DNA of 14,907 nucleotides from an archaeon. GTDB lineage: Archaea > Asgardarchaeota > Hermodarchaeia > Hermodarchaeales > Hermodarchaeaceae. Location: NCBI GenBank assembly GCA_016550415.1, contig JABXGU010000313.1:1-14907 (forward strand), in the 5' to 3' direction. This document shows positions 7,399 through 14,749 of the stretch, piece after piece (within the stretch, counting starts at the first letter, position 1; every line of letters begins with the position of its first letter). The notes beneath the pieces were generated by a model. That model did not search any database, was not told the origin of the DNA, and saw only the letters and a list, made by a program, of their open reading frames with translations. The position numbers were made by a program, and so were the translations under genes.

Positions 7399-7416
7399 AA
7401 CAAAAAGAAAAAGGAA
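7396..7416 (-). terminator. T-rich tract after the Tes-like gene
   Basis: On the minus strand, the stretch after the Tes-like stop codon is almost entirely pyrimidine with several T runs (complement of AAAACAAAAAGAAAAAGG). Such tracts terminate archaeal RNA polymerase. It overlaps the start of the DUF99 gene, so read-through or a separate promoter would be needed for DUF99. Confidence 0.4.
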
Positions 7417-7437
7417 GTGGATGAAGAGAAAAGCTAG

Positions 7438-8955
7438 CTAAGCTGGTGCATTAATCTTAGCACCAGGATGCTTAGCCTTCCACTCATCCAAACTAATCGC
7501 AAATTTCTTCTCAATTCTAGGTCGATGCAAGCTGTTGTACGCGCAGAATGGGACTATGCGTCCGTCTGGGATGGCATAGTGGATTGCGCATCGTTCGAGT
7601 CGTTCTAAATCTAAGTTGTATGGGTCTTGGAAGTGCATTGACCCAATCATAATGATGCGTTCCATGAATTTAGCTAGTGAATCGTAGTCTTTCTTTCGTA
7701 GGAAATTGTTGGCGAGATTGAATAGTAGTCCTTTCTTCTTGAAGAAGCGCATGGCACTGATGATGCCTCTCATGGTGCCTCGCCATCGTTTTCCTCTTTC
7801 ATAGTCCTTTGACATTTTTTCTAGTGAGCCAAGGAATCGTTCCACATCAACGTACTTTGTTATGGGTTGATAGGTTCCGTCTTCTTCTACGATGATGAAT
7901 GTTGCCATACCACAGGCTGGGTGTGTTGAAAACTCGACGGCTGGTGCACCACCACGAGCTCCTAGGGCACGTGCTAATGGTACAACGAAGGGAACAGGAT
8001 ACCAGTCACTCCGCTTTATGATGCCTTTGGTTTGTTCCTCTGTTAATCGCATTAAATCTGGGATAGTGATGCGCATTTCCTGTCGTTTATCATAATCGAT
8101 GCGGCCTGTGATGGACACTGGCTGAAAGTTCACACATCGGATGATGTCATGGTTCTCAACGGCGAACCGTATAATGTCGCCAACTTGGTCGTCGTTGATA
8201 CCTCCAACTAATGTTGGTACCAGGACAATGCTGCGTAATCCCTCTTCACGGCATCGCTGCAAAGCCTTCATCTTCTGAGACAAAAGATTTACTCCACGTG
8301 CAGCAAGGTACGGCTCCGGTGTCAAACCATCAAATTGCAAATAGACCGTACTTAGGCCGGCCTCAGCTAGCTTCTTTGGATATCCCTTCTGGGTAAGCAT
8401 CAACCCATTGCTGGCGATCTCAATGTGTGGGAATCCTGCCTCCTTTGCCGCCTTGATAATCTCAGGAAGTTCCTCTCGCATCGTGGGCTCTCCACCAGCA
8501 AACTGCACGGCAGGTGCTGGCACTGGCTTATTAGATCTAAGATTCGCTAACATTTCCTTTATCTCTTCAAGACTGGGCTCATAGACGTATCCTGCTTTAC
8601 CAGCATGAGCGAAACAGATGGGACATTGAAGATTGCAACGGTTGGTAACATCAATTAGGGCAAGGCAAGTGTGGGTTTTGTGGTTGGGGCAAAGACCGCA
8701 ATCATTGGGACAGCCATTAACCGTTTCAGTACGTGGATTATCAAGCCCTAAGCCCTTGTAAGCAAACTTCATGGCTCGATGAAAATCCTTCACGCTGGAC
8801 CAATATACATCCTTGTATTCGCCATGCTCTTTGCAGCTCTTGCGAATCATGAGCTTACCATCTTCTTCATAGATGGTTGCCTCCACGGTGCAGAGACACT
8901 CAGGGCATATGCTTTTTGTAGTGTATGGTAGTGTTTTTGGCGCCATTTTTTCCAT
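7438..8955 (-). CDS. tes: Radical SAM enzyme, tetraether lipid synthase (Tes)-like
   Basis: A 505-residue enzyme of the MJ0619/Tes family (COG1964), which couples the ends of archaeol phytanyl chains into biphytane to make tetraether (GDGT) lipids. Visible motifs: N-terminal CPECLC (17-22) with C41 and H44; [11 protein letters not shown] (82-92), another metal-binding group; the radical SAM cluster motif CNLQCPIC (107-114, C-x3-C-x2-C); AGGEPTMRE for SAM binding; and late cysteines in HPACG, RCAIHYA and VPFCAYN. The family is reported to hold three 4Fe-4S clusters plus a rubredoxin-like iron, in agreement with this many cysteines. The ATG at 8955 is preferred: AGGAG lies 10 nt upstream, the length then matches the family, and the frame upstream to 9096 encodes low-complexity sequence. 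Other COG1964 members with different substrates cannot be excluded. Confidence 0.88.
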   Translation of the reverse strand: MEKMAPKTLPYTTKSICPECLCTVEATIYEEDGKLMIRKSCKEHGEYKDVYWSSVKDFHRAMKFAYKGLGLDNPRTETVNGCPNDCGLCPNHKTHTCLALIDVTNRCNLQCPICFAHAGKAGYVYEPSLEEIKEMLANLRSNKPVPAPAVQFAGGEPTMREELPEIIKAAKEAGFPHIEIASNGLMLTQKGYPKKLAEAGLSTVYLQFDGLTPEPYLAARGVNLLSQKMKALQRCREEGLRSIVLVPTLVGGINDDQVGDIIRFAVENHDIIRCVNFQPVSITGRIDYDKRQEMRITIPDLMRLTEEQTKGIIKRSDWYPVPFVVPLARALGARGGAPAVEFSTHPACGMATFIIVEEDGTYQPITKYVDVERFLGSLEKMSKDYERGKRWRGTMRGIISAMRFFKKKGLLFNLANNFLRKKDYDSLAKFMERIIMIGSMHFQDPYNLDLERLERCAIHYAIPDGRIVPFCAYNSLHRPRIEKKFAISLDEWKAKHPGAKINAPA

Positions 8956-8961
8956 TGAATT

Positions 8962-8977
8962 ACCACTCCTTAGTGGT
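8962..8977. repeat. Small inverted repeat over the Tes-like ribosome binding site
   Basis: ACCACT (8962-8967) and AGTGGT (8972-8977) are perfect complements around CCTT. On the minus strand the arms and loop read ACCACTAAGGAGTGGT, so the AAGGAG Shine-Dalgarno bases lie in the loop and right arm. In the mRNA it could fold over the ribosome binding site, or in DNA act as a small operator. The short arms make chance possible. Confidence 0.4.
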
Positions 8978-9084
8978 GGATTTGTATTAACTAGGCTTTT
9001 GCATTTATTTTCACTTAAAAGGGTTTTCCGATTTTTCAGAGTAGGAAAACGTAACCTTAAGAGGAAGAAATATTGAGGGAAAGA

Positions 9085-10044
9085 ATGGTGTGGCAAATGC
9101 GGATGAGGATAGGATTTCTTTTGACTCTATTATTCATTGTAACAATCTCATCTAGCTCAATATTAGGGTCAATCAGTCCTGTAGCCTCAATGGATATTCC
9201 GGACTGGCCAACGGAGAAGGTACGTATAATGTTCATTCACCATTCTTGTGGTGAGAACCTATGGTACACCTATGGACATCTTGCTGATGAATTAGCGACT
9301 ATCAATATTGAGCCCCATGATGCCACATATGGAGACGCGATTGGTGACGACACAGACGTATGTCATTGGTATCCAAAATTCAGGGATCAACTTAATGAGA
9401 TTCTGACCTTCAACCACTCATATGATGTCTATTATCCAATACCAAGTGGAGTGGTTAATGACATTATCATGTTCAAGTCATGCTATCCTGCATCAGATAT
9501 CTGGGGTTGGGGAACTGAACCAGGTGATCCTGAAGATTCTGATCAGACAATTGCCAATTACAAGGCAGCATATAATGAGCTTTTACCGATTTTTCAGGCA
9601 AATCCTGACACACTTTTCATTCCCGTGACAGCACCACCCCTAAACCGTAATGGTGGTTGGACGCCTGAGAACGGTGCGAATGCAAGTTATTTCAATAACT
9701 GGTTAGTCAATGACTGGGCTCCTGATGAGAAGAACATTGCAGTTTTTGATTGGTTTCATTTCCTTGCTAACCCACTAGATTTTGCTGCAAAAGATGATTA
9801 TGTTGACGATTCGGACAGTCACCCGAATCTTCAAGCATGTGAGGATACTACCACTGTCTTCATTGGTTGGATTGATGATGTGATTGCACGGTGGCAGACA
9901 GGGAACGGGTCAACGACGCTCCCCACGACATCTGAAACTCCCACGATTCCAGGTTTCCCGTTCGTAGCAATTGCATCTGGTGTAGCTTTAGCTTTAGGCG
10001 TAATTTTTGTGAAGCGTCGCAAAAACCCTCTCTTCAAAAAATAG
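9085..10044 (+). CDS. Secreted SGNH-hydrolase-like surface protein with PGF-type sorting tail
   Basis: About 319 residues. A signal peptide (basic start, then hydrophobic IGFLLTLLFIV and a small-residue stretch) is followed by an SGNH-like domain: block I IMFIHHSCGENLW with candidate nucleophile S58, a middle FIPVTAPPLNRNGG segment, and a late DDSDSHPN block with H250 (numbers from the in-frame TTG at 9073). The usual D-x-x-H spacing is not exact, since the acids sit at -2 and -4 from the histidine. The C-terminus has a Thr/Pro stalk, PGF at 293-295, one transmembrane helix and KRRK, the three-part layout of archaeosortase-processed anchors. An esterase or deacetylase acting on surface glycans is plausible, not proven. 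GAGGG lies 5 nt before the ATG at 9085; the TTG at 9073 has an equally good GAGG, so the start is uncertain. It is divergent from the Tes-like gene. Confidence 0.75.
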   Translation: MVWQMRMRIGFLLTLLFIVTISSSSILGSISPVASMDIPDWPTEKVRIMFIHHSCGENLWYTYGHLADELATINIEPHDATYGDAIGDDTDVCHWYPKFRDQLNEILTFNHSYDVYYPIPSGVVNDIIMFKSCYPASDIWGWGTEPGDPEDSDQTIANYKAAYNELLPIFQANPDTLFIPVTAPPLNRNGGWTPENGANASYFNNWLVNDWAPDEKNIAVFDWFHFLANPLDFAAKDDYVDDSDSHPNLQACEDTTTVFIGWIDDVIARWQTGNGSTTLPTTSETPTIPGFPFVAIASGVALALGVIFVKRRKNPLFKK

Positions 10045-10102
10045 GGTGATTGAAGGGCATAACCTGATGGTTTCGGTCAGGCAGGTGGGTAATGAAGAAG
10101 TG

Positions 10103-10110
10103 TTTATATT
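10103..10110 (+). promoter_or_regulatory. TATA box of the RHH gene
   Basis: TTTATATT, preceded by purine-rich GAAGAAG that could act as a BRE. The box centre is 27-28 nt before the ATG at 10134, so the mRNA would begin almost exactly at the start codon and be leaderless. Confidence 0.6.
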
Positions 10111-10133
10111 TTGTAAGCCACTATCAGTAGGGT

Positions 10134-10328
10134 ATGTCCCGGGTATTACGCTTATCACTTGTTTCGGTGAAATTACCGAAGGCATATGTAAAGGGTTTGG
10201 ATACACTTGTTGAGCGAGGAACCTATCCGACTCGGAGTGAAGCAATTCGTGTTGCGATTCGAGACCTGCTTAAAAAGGAACTTTGGATGTCAGGTTCACC
10301 TCTCACAATGCCCGCTTCATCTGAATGA
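10134..10328 (+). CDS. CopG/Arc-type ribbon-helix-helix transcription regulator
   Basis: A 64-residue protein with a textbook ribbon-helix-helix: beta strand LVSVKLP (9-15), helix A from about 16 to 29, then TYPTRSEAIRVAIRDLLKKE, whose S/T-R-S-E-A-I-R pattern marks the start of helix B. Such proteins dimerise and bind DNA through the paired strands. The N-terminal eight residues and the C-terminal tail (SGSPLTMPASSE) carry no recognised effector or metal domain, so it is not NikR-like. The ATG is fixed by the TATA spacing. It ends 3 nt before the convergent inositol-phosphate synthase gene and lies 89 nt downstream of the surface protein gene. The target is unknown; autoregulation or control of the neighbours is speculation. 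Confidence 0.88.
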   Translation: MSRVLRLSLVSVKLPKAYVKGLDTLVERGTYPTRSEAIRVAIRDLLKKELWMSGSPLTMPASSE

Positions 10329-10331
10329 TGT

Positions 10332-11423
10332 TTAGCGTTCAAGTTTTCCTTGAATAAACTCCTCCACCATTCGCCGAGCAGTACTATCTTCCACTTGCTT
10401 TGGCGGATGCTTGAAGCAGTATGAAGAGATGCTGAGGAGGGGTCCACTGATGCCCCGGTCAAGGGCTAATTTAGTTGCACGGACTACATCTACAACCACG
10501 CCAGCTGAGTTTGGTGAGTCTTCAACTTGAAGTTTTAAACTGACTTCGATTGGCATACCACCCCATTTGCGTCCGTGGGCATGGATATAGCATACCTTTG
10601 TATCTTTGAGGAAAGGAACGTAGTCGCTGGGTCCAATTCTTGTTGGTACGGGGTAGGAAAGGAGACTTGTCACCGCTTCAGTTTTGCTAATGCGTTTACT
10701 CTTTAGTCTATGCTCAGCCAGCATATTTTCAAAATCTGTATTCCCACCAATATTGAGCTGATAGGTTTCAGTGATGTCGACACCTCGATCCATGAGAAGT
10801 TGGGCAATGACTCTGTGCAGAATGGTAGCTCCGACTTGGGATTTGATGTCATCGCCAGCCATGGGTAAACCAGCTTTTCGGTATTTTTCCTGCCAACCGG
10901 CATCAGAGACGATGAATTCTGGAATGCAATTAATGAATCCGCATCCTGCATCTAAAGCTGCTTGTGCGTAATAGCGTGATCCTTTAGCACTGCCAACTGG
11001 GAGGAAATTGATGAGAATCTCAGCACCTGCTTTACGTAGCTTCTCTGCCACATCAACGGGCTTGATTTCTTTCGGGTCATAGCAGTCGAAGGATTTCTGC
11101 ATGTGTTCAGCAACACCATCCAAAATAGGTGCTGCCTGAACCTTTATCCCCAATCTGGGGGTCTCAGCGAATCTTATTACACAGTTTGGTGGTACAAAAA
11201 TTGCTTCGCTAATGTCTTTTCCGATTTTTTCCTTGTTGATATCAAAGGCAGCAACGAATTTGATGTCTTTTGGTAGATATCCTCCAAAATCGGGATGCAT
11301 CAATCCCGTTACTCGGTCTTCATTACCTGTAATGTTTTGGTAGTAATAAGTGCCTTGAACAAGGCTGGAAGCACAGTTGCCTAATCCTGCAATTGCTACT
11401 TTTATTGGACTCATATTATGCAC
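10332..11423 (-). CDS. ino1: myo-Inositol-1-phosphate synthase
   Basis: Converts glucose 6-phosphate to inositol 1-phosphate with NAD as a recycled cofactor (EC 5.5.1.4). In archaea this supplies the archaetidylinositol headgroup and, in some species, compatible solutes. The 363 residues fit the archaeal subfamily. Seen: the NAD-binding loop AGLGNCASSLVQG near the N-terminus, LINFLPVGSAKGSRYYAQAA, GDDIKSQVGATILHR, NIGGNTDFENM, and the lysine-rich LKSKRISKTEAV region that holds family active-site residues. The start is either the GTG at 11423 or the ATG at 11414; the family normally begins just before the NAD-binding strand, so the ATG three codons in is at least as likely. A minus-strand TATA-like box at 11452-11459 predicts transcription near 11429 and hence a very short leader. 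It is divergent from the membrane protein gene. Confidence 0.95.
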   Translation of the reverse strand: MHNMSPIKVAIAGLGNCASSLVQGTYYYQNITGNEDRVTGLMHPDFGGYLPKDIKFVAAFDINKEKIGKDISEAIFVPPNCVIRFAETPRLGIKVQAAPILDGVAEHMQKSFDCYDPKEIKPVDVAEKLRKAGAEILINFLPVGSAKGSRYYAQAALDAGCGFINCIPEFIVSDAGWQEKYRKAGLPMAGDDIKSQVGATILHRVIAQLLMDRGVDITETYQLNIGGNTDFENMLAEHRLKSKRISKTEAVTSLLSYPVPTRIGPSDYVPFLKDTKVCYIHAHGRKWGGMPIEVSLKLQVEDSPNSAGVVVDVVRATKLALDRGISGPLLSISSYCFKHPPKQVEDSTARRMVEEFIQGKLER

Positions 11424-11451
11424 GCTCAGCAGAGATAGTTTACCATCATAA

Positions 11452-11459
11452 AGTATATT
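11452..11459 (-). promoter_or_regulatory. TATA-like element for ino1
   Basis: Reads AATATACT on the minus strand. Its centre is about 33 nt before the GTG at 11423 and 42 nt before the ATG at 11414, consistent with a 5' leader of about 7-16 nt. A moderate consensus match. Confidence 0.45.
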
Positions 11460-11570
11460 GTGCGTTTAACTAGGGTGAACCATTTAAGCATTTCTCATAA
11501 TTACGACAGATAACCAACTGCTGCCAGTAAATTAAAAACCCCGTATTAAGGTGAACGCTAGCGAGAAGCC

Positions 11571-12704
11571 ATGTCATCCGCTGAGGTTCGAGCAAAGCTA
11601 TCAGCACTCTTCTTACCCATCATTATTGCAGTGGGGCTAACAGTATACTTCGTAGTCCTATTCAACCTTACTCTTCTTCCCGGAGTCCTTCCTATGGTCA
11701 TTCGCTCCTTCGCGATGCCTTTGATTTTCACATTTCCGTGGGTGCTTTTTTTCGCCATCTTCCGAGAACGCACAGTAAATGCATGGAACGCAATGAAAGT
11801 TAAAACCAGTATTATCCCTCTTCGCTGGAGAATGCTCTATGGTTTCAACACAATAATTGTAATCTCCTTCTTCATTCTGCCCTTCATTTCCCCACCTCTC
11901 GCTGTATTTGCAGCCCTTGTCCTTGCTTGGCGAATCGTCTACCATAGCGATTTCATTTGGCAGAAGGGTCCAACAACTCGTATCCTATACGGTGGACTGC
12001 TCTTCGCCATCATAGCTGCTCTGCCATGTTATCTTCTTATCATCTGGTTTCAATACTATCTTAGCTACATCGCCGCTGTTATTCTGGCAACTTGGATAGA
12101 ATGGTTCGATGTATTCTACTTTGTTTCGATCTGCATTGTCGACGCGCTAGCCATCGGGGCTCTTCTTCATCTATCATATGGCACCTTAGATCCAAAGGGA
12201 AATGTGCGAATGGAGAAAGGCACTATTATATGGACAATACGGAGTATTGAATTTATTTTTGCAGGTTTTCTTCTTCTCCTCGTTAGTCCCTATTGGACTC
12301 CCCTTGGTTTCGGAATTGGACATCTAGATCCATTAGGTCTCAATGTTGGTCTAATCACCTATATCAACTGGGCCTGTTTGGCCTTGATTTGTATGGTCTA
12401 TTTTGTGAAGATATGTGTCGGTATTCGAGGAGATACCAGCATCTCACTCTTAGGAGTTCTACTTGCAGCAGCCTTCCTCTTAGTGGAGCTTTTTCAAACA
12501 TTTAACATAGTCTTGAAGGGAGTGCTTGTTGTCAGCTCCAGCCTTTTCTTCGTCATTGGATTCTTGATTAGCTTCTTTACAAGTCCTGACGAGTTGGTAA
12601 CAAGGCTAGAGGATGAACCAGAGCCCGAAGAGGACTTAACTAGCGAGCAGCTTAGTCTAGAGGACGAAGCTGAATCCGAAGTTGAAGAAGTTGATTCCAG
12701 CTAG
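11571..12704 (+). CDS. Polytopic membrane protein with acidic cytosolic-type tail
   Basis: A 377-residue integral membrane protein of unrecognised family. Hydrophobic segments lie at about 12-37, 45-64, 91-107, 108-124, 138-160, 163-178, 181-203, 222-243, 261-284, 291-310 and 314-336, so roughly nine to eleven helices. Basic loops such as FRERTVNAWNAMKVK (64-78) would face the cytosol by the positive-inside rule. No transporter, rhodopsin or enzyme signature was recognised. Residues about 338-377 form a soluble, highly acidic tail (over a third Glu/Asp), probably disordered. The ATG at 11571 has no well-placed Shine-Dalgarno sequence: AAGGTGA at 11548-11554 is 16 nt away. An AT-rich TAAATTAA at about 11528-11535 could be a TATA box. 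It is convergent with the small unknown gene, 25 nt away. Confidence 0.85.
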   Translation: MSSAEVRAKLSALFLPIIIAVGLTVYFVVLFNLTLLPGVLPMVIRSFAMPLIFTFPWVLFFAIFRERTVNAWNAMKVKTSIIPLRWRMLYGFNTIIVISFFILPFISPPLAVFAALVLAWRIVYHSDFIWQKGPTTRILYGGLLFAIIAALPCYLLIIWFQYYLSYIAAVILATWIEWFDVFYFVSICIVDALAIGALLHLSYGTLDPKGNVRMEKGTIIWTIRSIEFIFAGFLLLLVSPYWTPLGFGIGHLDPLGLNVGLITYINWACLALICMVYFVKICVGIRGDTSISLLGVLLAAAFLLVELFQTFNIVLKGVLVVSSSLFFVIGFLISFFTSPDELVTRLEDEPEPEEDLTSEQLSLEDEAESEVEEVDSS

Positions 12705-12729
12705 TGTAAGTCCAATCTACTCAAGACTT

Positions 12730-13092
12730 CTAAATATTTCTTAGGAAAACTGGGCACTTATCTAGCGAGATAACCGGAATATAGGAATACTTCCTGTCAT
12801 AGGTTCCATCTGTGTAGTCCCATTCTTCGGTAGGATCTGATAGGTACTTTATGAATGGTCCTTTGGGGCCTTCATTTTGCTCGATATAAAGAAAGAGTGG
12901 CAAACCTTCGAGCTTGTAATAGCCTGGTAGGGCAGTTAGTGTACCTATTATGTGTCTTTTATCCTGTTTGAAATGAAGGATTGTCGCAGTCCGTTCCCGC
13001 GTCCAAAAAATAACCATTCTGATGAGGTTGTCAAGGTTCTTTAATTTTAAGAGTACAGCGGGAGCAATTAATTCTTCATCCACAATTATCAA
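12730..13092 (-). CDS. Small unrecognised protein
   Basis: A 120-residue protein starting at TTG (13092), the only common start in its short open frame. The ATG at 13096 is out of frame. The sequence is balanced and looks like a folded alpha/beta protein: an N-terminal IIVDEELIAPAVLL segment, a strand-rich TATILHF ... RHIIGTLTALPG ... LPLFLYIE centre, then a Tyr/Asp-rich segment (EWDYTDGTYDRKYSYIP). No signal peptide, membrane helix or metal site is seen and no family is recognised. The lack of competing frames and the amino-acid balance support coding. No Shine-Dalgarno sequence is visible, so the mRNA may be leaderless. It is divergent from the nitrilase gene. Confidence 0.72.
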   Translation of the reverse strand: MIIVDEELIAPAVLLKLKNLDNLIRMVIFWTRERTATILHFKQDKRHIIGTLTALPGYYKLEGLPLFLYIEQNEGPKGPFIKYLSDPTEEWDYTDGTYDRKYSYIPVISLDKCPVFLRNI

Positions 13093-13187
13093 CCATTTTT
13101 CAATAAGTCAATGCTAAGAAAAAGTCTTTGCTTGGTGGAATTTGGTGGCTAGCATTTTTGAGGAAGCAAATATAGTTGTTTATTACT

Positions 13188-13976
13188 ATGCAGTTGAGAG
13201 TTGCCTGTGCACAGATGGATGTTATTTTTGGAGATAAGGACGCAAATATGGGCGCAGTAGTACAAATGGCTAATATGGCAGCTGATAAGCAAGCTGATCT
13301 TCTGGTATTGCCAGAACTCTTCACCACTGGGTTTTGTTTGAATCAGGCAAATCTACTAGCTGAAAAACCCCTTGGTCACTCGGTACAACTTCTTCGGGAT
13401 TTAGCCAGTCGATTCCGGCTGCTCCTTGTTGGAGGGAGTATTCTAGAGCGTCGGGGGGATAAAATCTACAATACCTGCCCAATTATTGGAAAAGACGGTA
13501 AGCTTCTTGGGACCTATGATAAGATTCATTTATTTCCACCATTTGTAGAAGACAAGTATCTAACACCAGGGGGTAAATTAAACACAATTAAAACAAGTTA
13601 TGGGCAGTTTGGTGTGATGATTTGCTTTGATATACGATTTCCTGAGACTGCCCGTTCACTTGCTCTTCAAGGTGCACAAGTAATTTTTTGCCCTGCAGAA
13701 TTCCCGGCAGAGCGAATCAATGTTTGGGCCACACTATTGCGGGCTCGAGCTATCGAAAACCAAGTATTTGTAGTTGGCTGCAATCGTGTTGGAAGTGATG
13801 GAAAAAACATCTTTGGCGGACGGAGTGCTATCATAGATCCTGAAGGGAAAACCCTAGCTCAGGCTGATGACAGTGCACAGTTAATTGATGCAGTAATCGA
13901 CCTTGACGGGATAGCAGCGGTAAGAGAGCAGCTACCTTTTACGAAATATCGACGCAAGGATTTGTATAAAAGTTGA
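13188..13976 (+). CDS. Nitrilase-superfamily amidohydrolase (omega-amidase-like)
   Basis: A 262-residue carbon-nitrogen hydrolase. The Glu-Lys-Cys triad is intact: E43 in LPELFTTGF, K112 in YDKIHLF and C146 in ICFDIRFPE. The family hydrolyses amide C-N bonds through a thioester on the cysteine. The compact length without extra domains, and the DIRFPE context, resemble Nit2/omega-amidase and related small cytosolic amidases, but the substrate cannot be read from sequence. The N-terminus MQLRVACAQMD is typical when starting at the ATG at 13188. An upstream in-frame TTG at 13176 adds four residues and has GAGGA at 13160-13164 at a good distance, so it is a genuine alternative. No partner gene is adjacent. 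It is followed 82 nt later by the DUF47 gene on the same strand with its own TATA box. Confidence 0.92.
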   Translation: MQLRVACAQMDVIFGDKDANMGAVVQMANMAADKQADLLVLPELFTTGFCLNQANLLAEKPLGHSVQLLRDLASRFRLLLVGGSILERRGDKIYNTCPIIGKDGKLLGTYDKIHLFPPFVEDKYLTPGGKLNTIKTSYGQFGVMICFDIRFPETARSLALQGAQVIFCPAEFPAERINVWATLLRARAIENQVFVVGCNRVGSDGKNIFGGRSAIIDPEGKTLAQADDSAQLIDAVIDLDGIAAVREQLPFTKYRRKDLYKS

Positions 13977-14026
13977 ATTTGTGAAACTTCACCAAACCTT
14001 TAAACAGTATTCACATTTAGGTTTCT

Positions 14027-14034
14027 TAATATAA
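14027..14034 (+). promoter_or_regulatory. TATA box of the DUF47 gene
   Basis: TAATATAA within an AT-rich stretch. Its centre is about 28 nt before the GTG at 14059, so transcription should begin within a few bases of the start codon (leaderless or nearly so). A 6-bp inverted repeat, AAACCT/AGGTTT (13994-13999 and 14019-14024), lies just upstream and could be an operator or the end of the nitrilase transcript. Confidence 0.55.
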
Positions 14035-14058
14035 AATCTTAAAATCGGTGTTCAAAGA

Positions 14059-14715
14059 GTGTGGCGAAGAAAAAGCGAAAAAGTCATCCGCGAATTCATC
14101 ACACAACATAGTCAAGCTGTTTTAGAGACCGTCAAGGCTCTTCACGAATATATTAGTGTCATCCGGAAGAAGAAACCAGAAAAGCGCTTGACAGATGAAG
14201 AAGAACGCCTAGCAGAACGTGTACTTGAATTAGAGCTCAAAGCAGACAAAATTGAAGCAAAGCTTCATGAAGAACTATACAAAGGCGCGTTTCTTCCTGT
14301 GACTAGCAGTGACCGTTATGATTTAGTCGCTACAATTGACAGTATTGCTGATCGATGCGAAATTGTGGTCCGCAAATTACGCATAGTGGGTGAACCTATT
14401 CCTCTAGATGTCAAGGAGAAATTAATTGATATGACTAAAATATGTGTGGACGCCACATCATTAATTGTGGAAAGTTTGGGGCTAATGAGTGAGGATTTTG
14501 ATGCTTCAATAGAAAAAGCGAGACTTGTTTATTCTCTTCGTGAAAAAAACCGTGACATCGAATTTTCCTCTTATCAGCTTCTGGTTAAGCATGAATTGAA
14601 GAGTTCGTCCATGGTTCTCCTATATGATATTATCCAACTTCTCGGTCGAATTGGAGATCGTGCCAAACTATCAGCTGACGCTATCATCTCTATGGTGATA
14701 AAATACCGCTCTTAA
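14059..14715 (+). CDS. DUF47 / PhoU-like helical protein
   Basis: A 218-residue, almost entirely helical protein of the DUF47 family, related in fold to PhoU phosphate-signalling proteins. Seen: ITQHSQAVLETVKALHEYI (helix 1), a charged helix RLAERVLELELKADKIEAKLHEELYKG, then FLPVTSSDRYDLVATIDSIADRCEIVVRKLRI, which carries the family's E/D-x3-D-type metal-binding pattern (DRYDLV...D-x-x-DR), and a C-terminal LYDIIQLLGRIGDRAKLSADAI helix with a second GDRA motif. Family members often sit beside a PiT-type phosphate transporter and are thought to regulate it. No such transporter is within this window, so the link to phosphate is from family knowledge only. The GTG at 14059 is supported by the TATA position. 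It is convergent with the truncated gene at the window end. Confidence 0.88.
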   Translation: MWRRKSEKVIREFITQHSQAVLETVKALHEYISVIRKKKPEKRLTDEEERLAERVLELELKADKIEAKLHEELYKGAFLPVTSSDRYDLVATIDSIADRCEIVVRKLRIVGEPIPLDVKEKLIDMTKICVDATSLIVESLGLMSEDFDASIEKARLVYSLREKNRDIEFSSYQLLVKHELKSSSMVLLYDIIQLLGRIGDRAKLSADAIISMVIKYRS

Positions 14716-14749
14716 TAGCTGTGTAAATCTTCAAATCTTAAGTGATAAT

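Noticed and set aside
8956..9096. 47-residue N-terminal extension of the Tes-like protein
   Set aside because: The extension is low-complexity and unlike the family, while AGGAG 10 nt before the ATG at 8955 and the resulting 505-residue length support the shorter form.
10063..10081. CCTGA/TCAGG hairpin after the surface-protein gene
   Set aside because: A 5-bp stem without a following T tract is within chance expectation.
9994..10245. 83-codon minus-strand frame across the surface-protein end and RHH start
   Set aside because: It overlaps two well-supported plus-strand features and the RHH promoter.
13981..13992. GTGAAACTTCAC palindrome-like sequence after the nitrilase gene
   Set aside because: The arms are only 5 bp with a 2-nt gap, too short to call an operator or hairpin with confidence.
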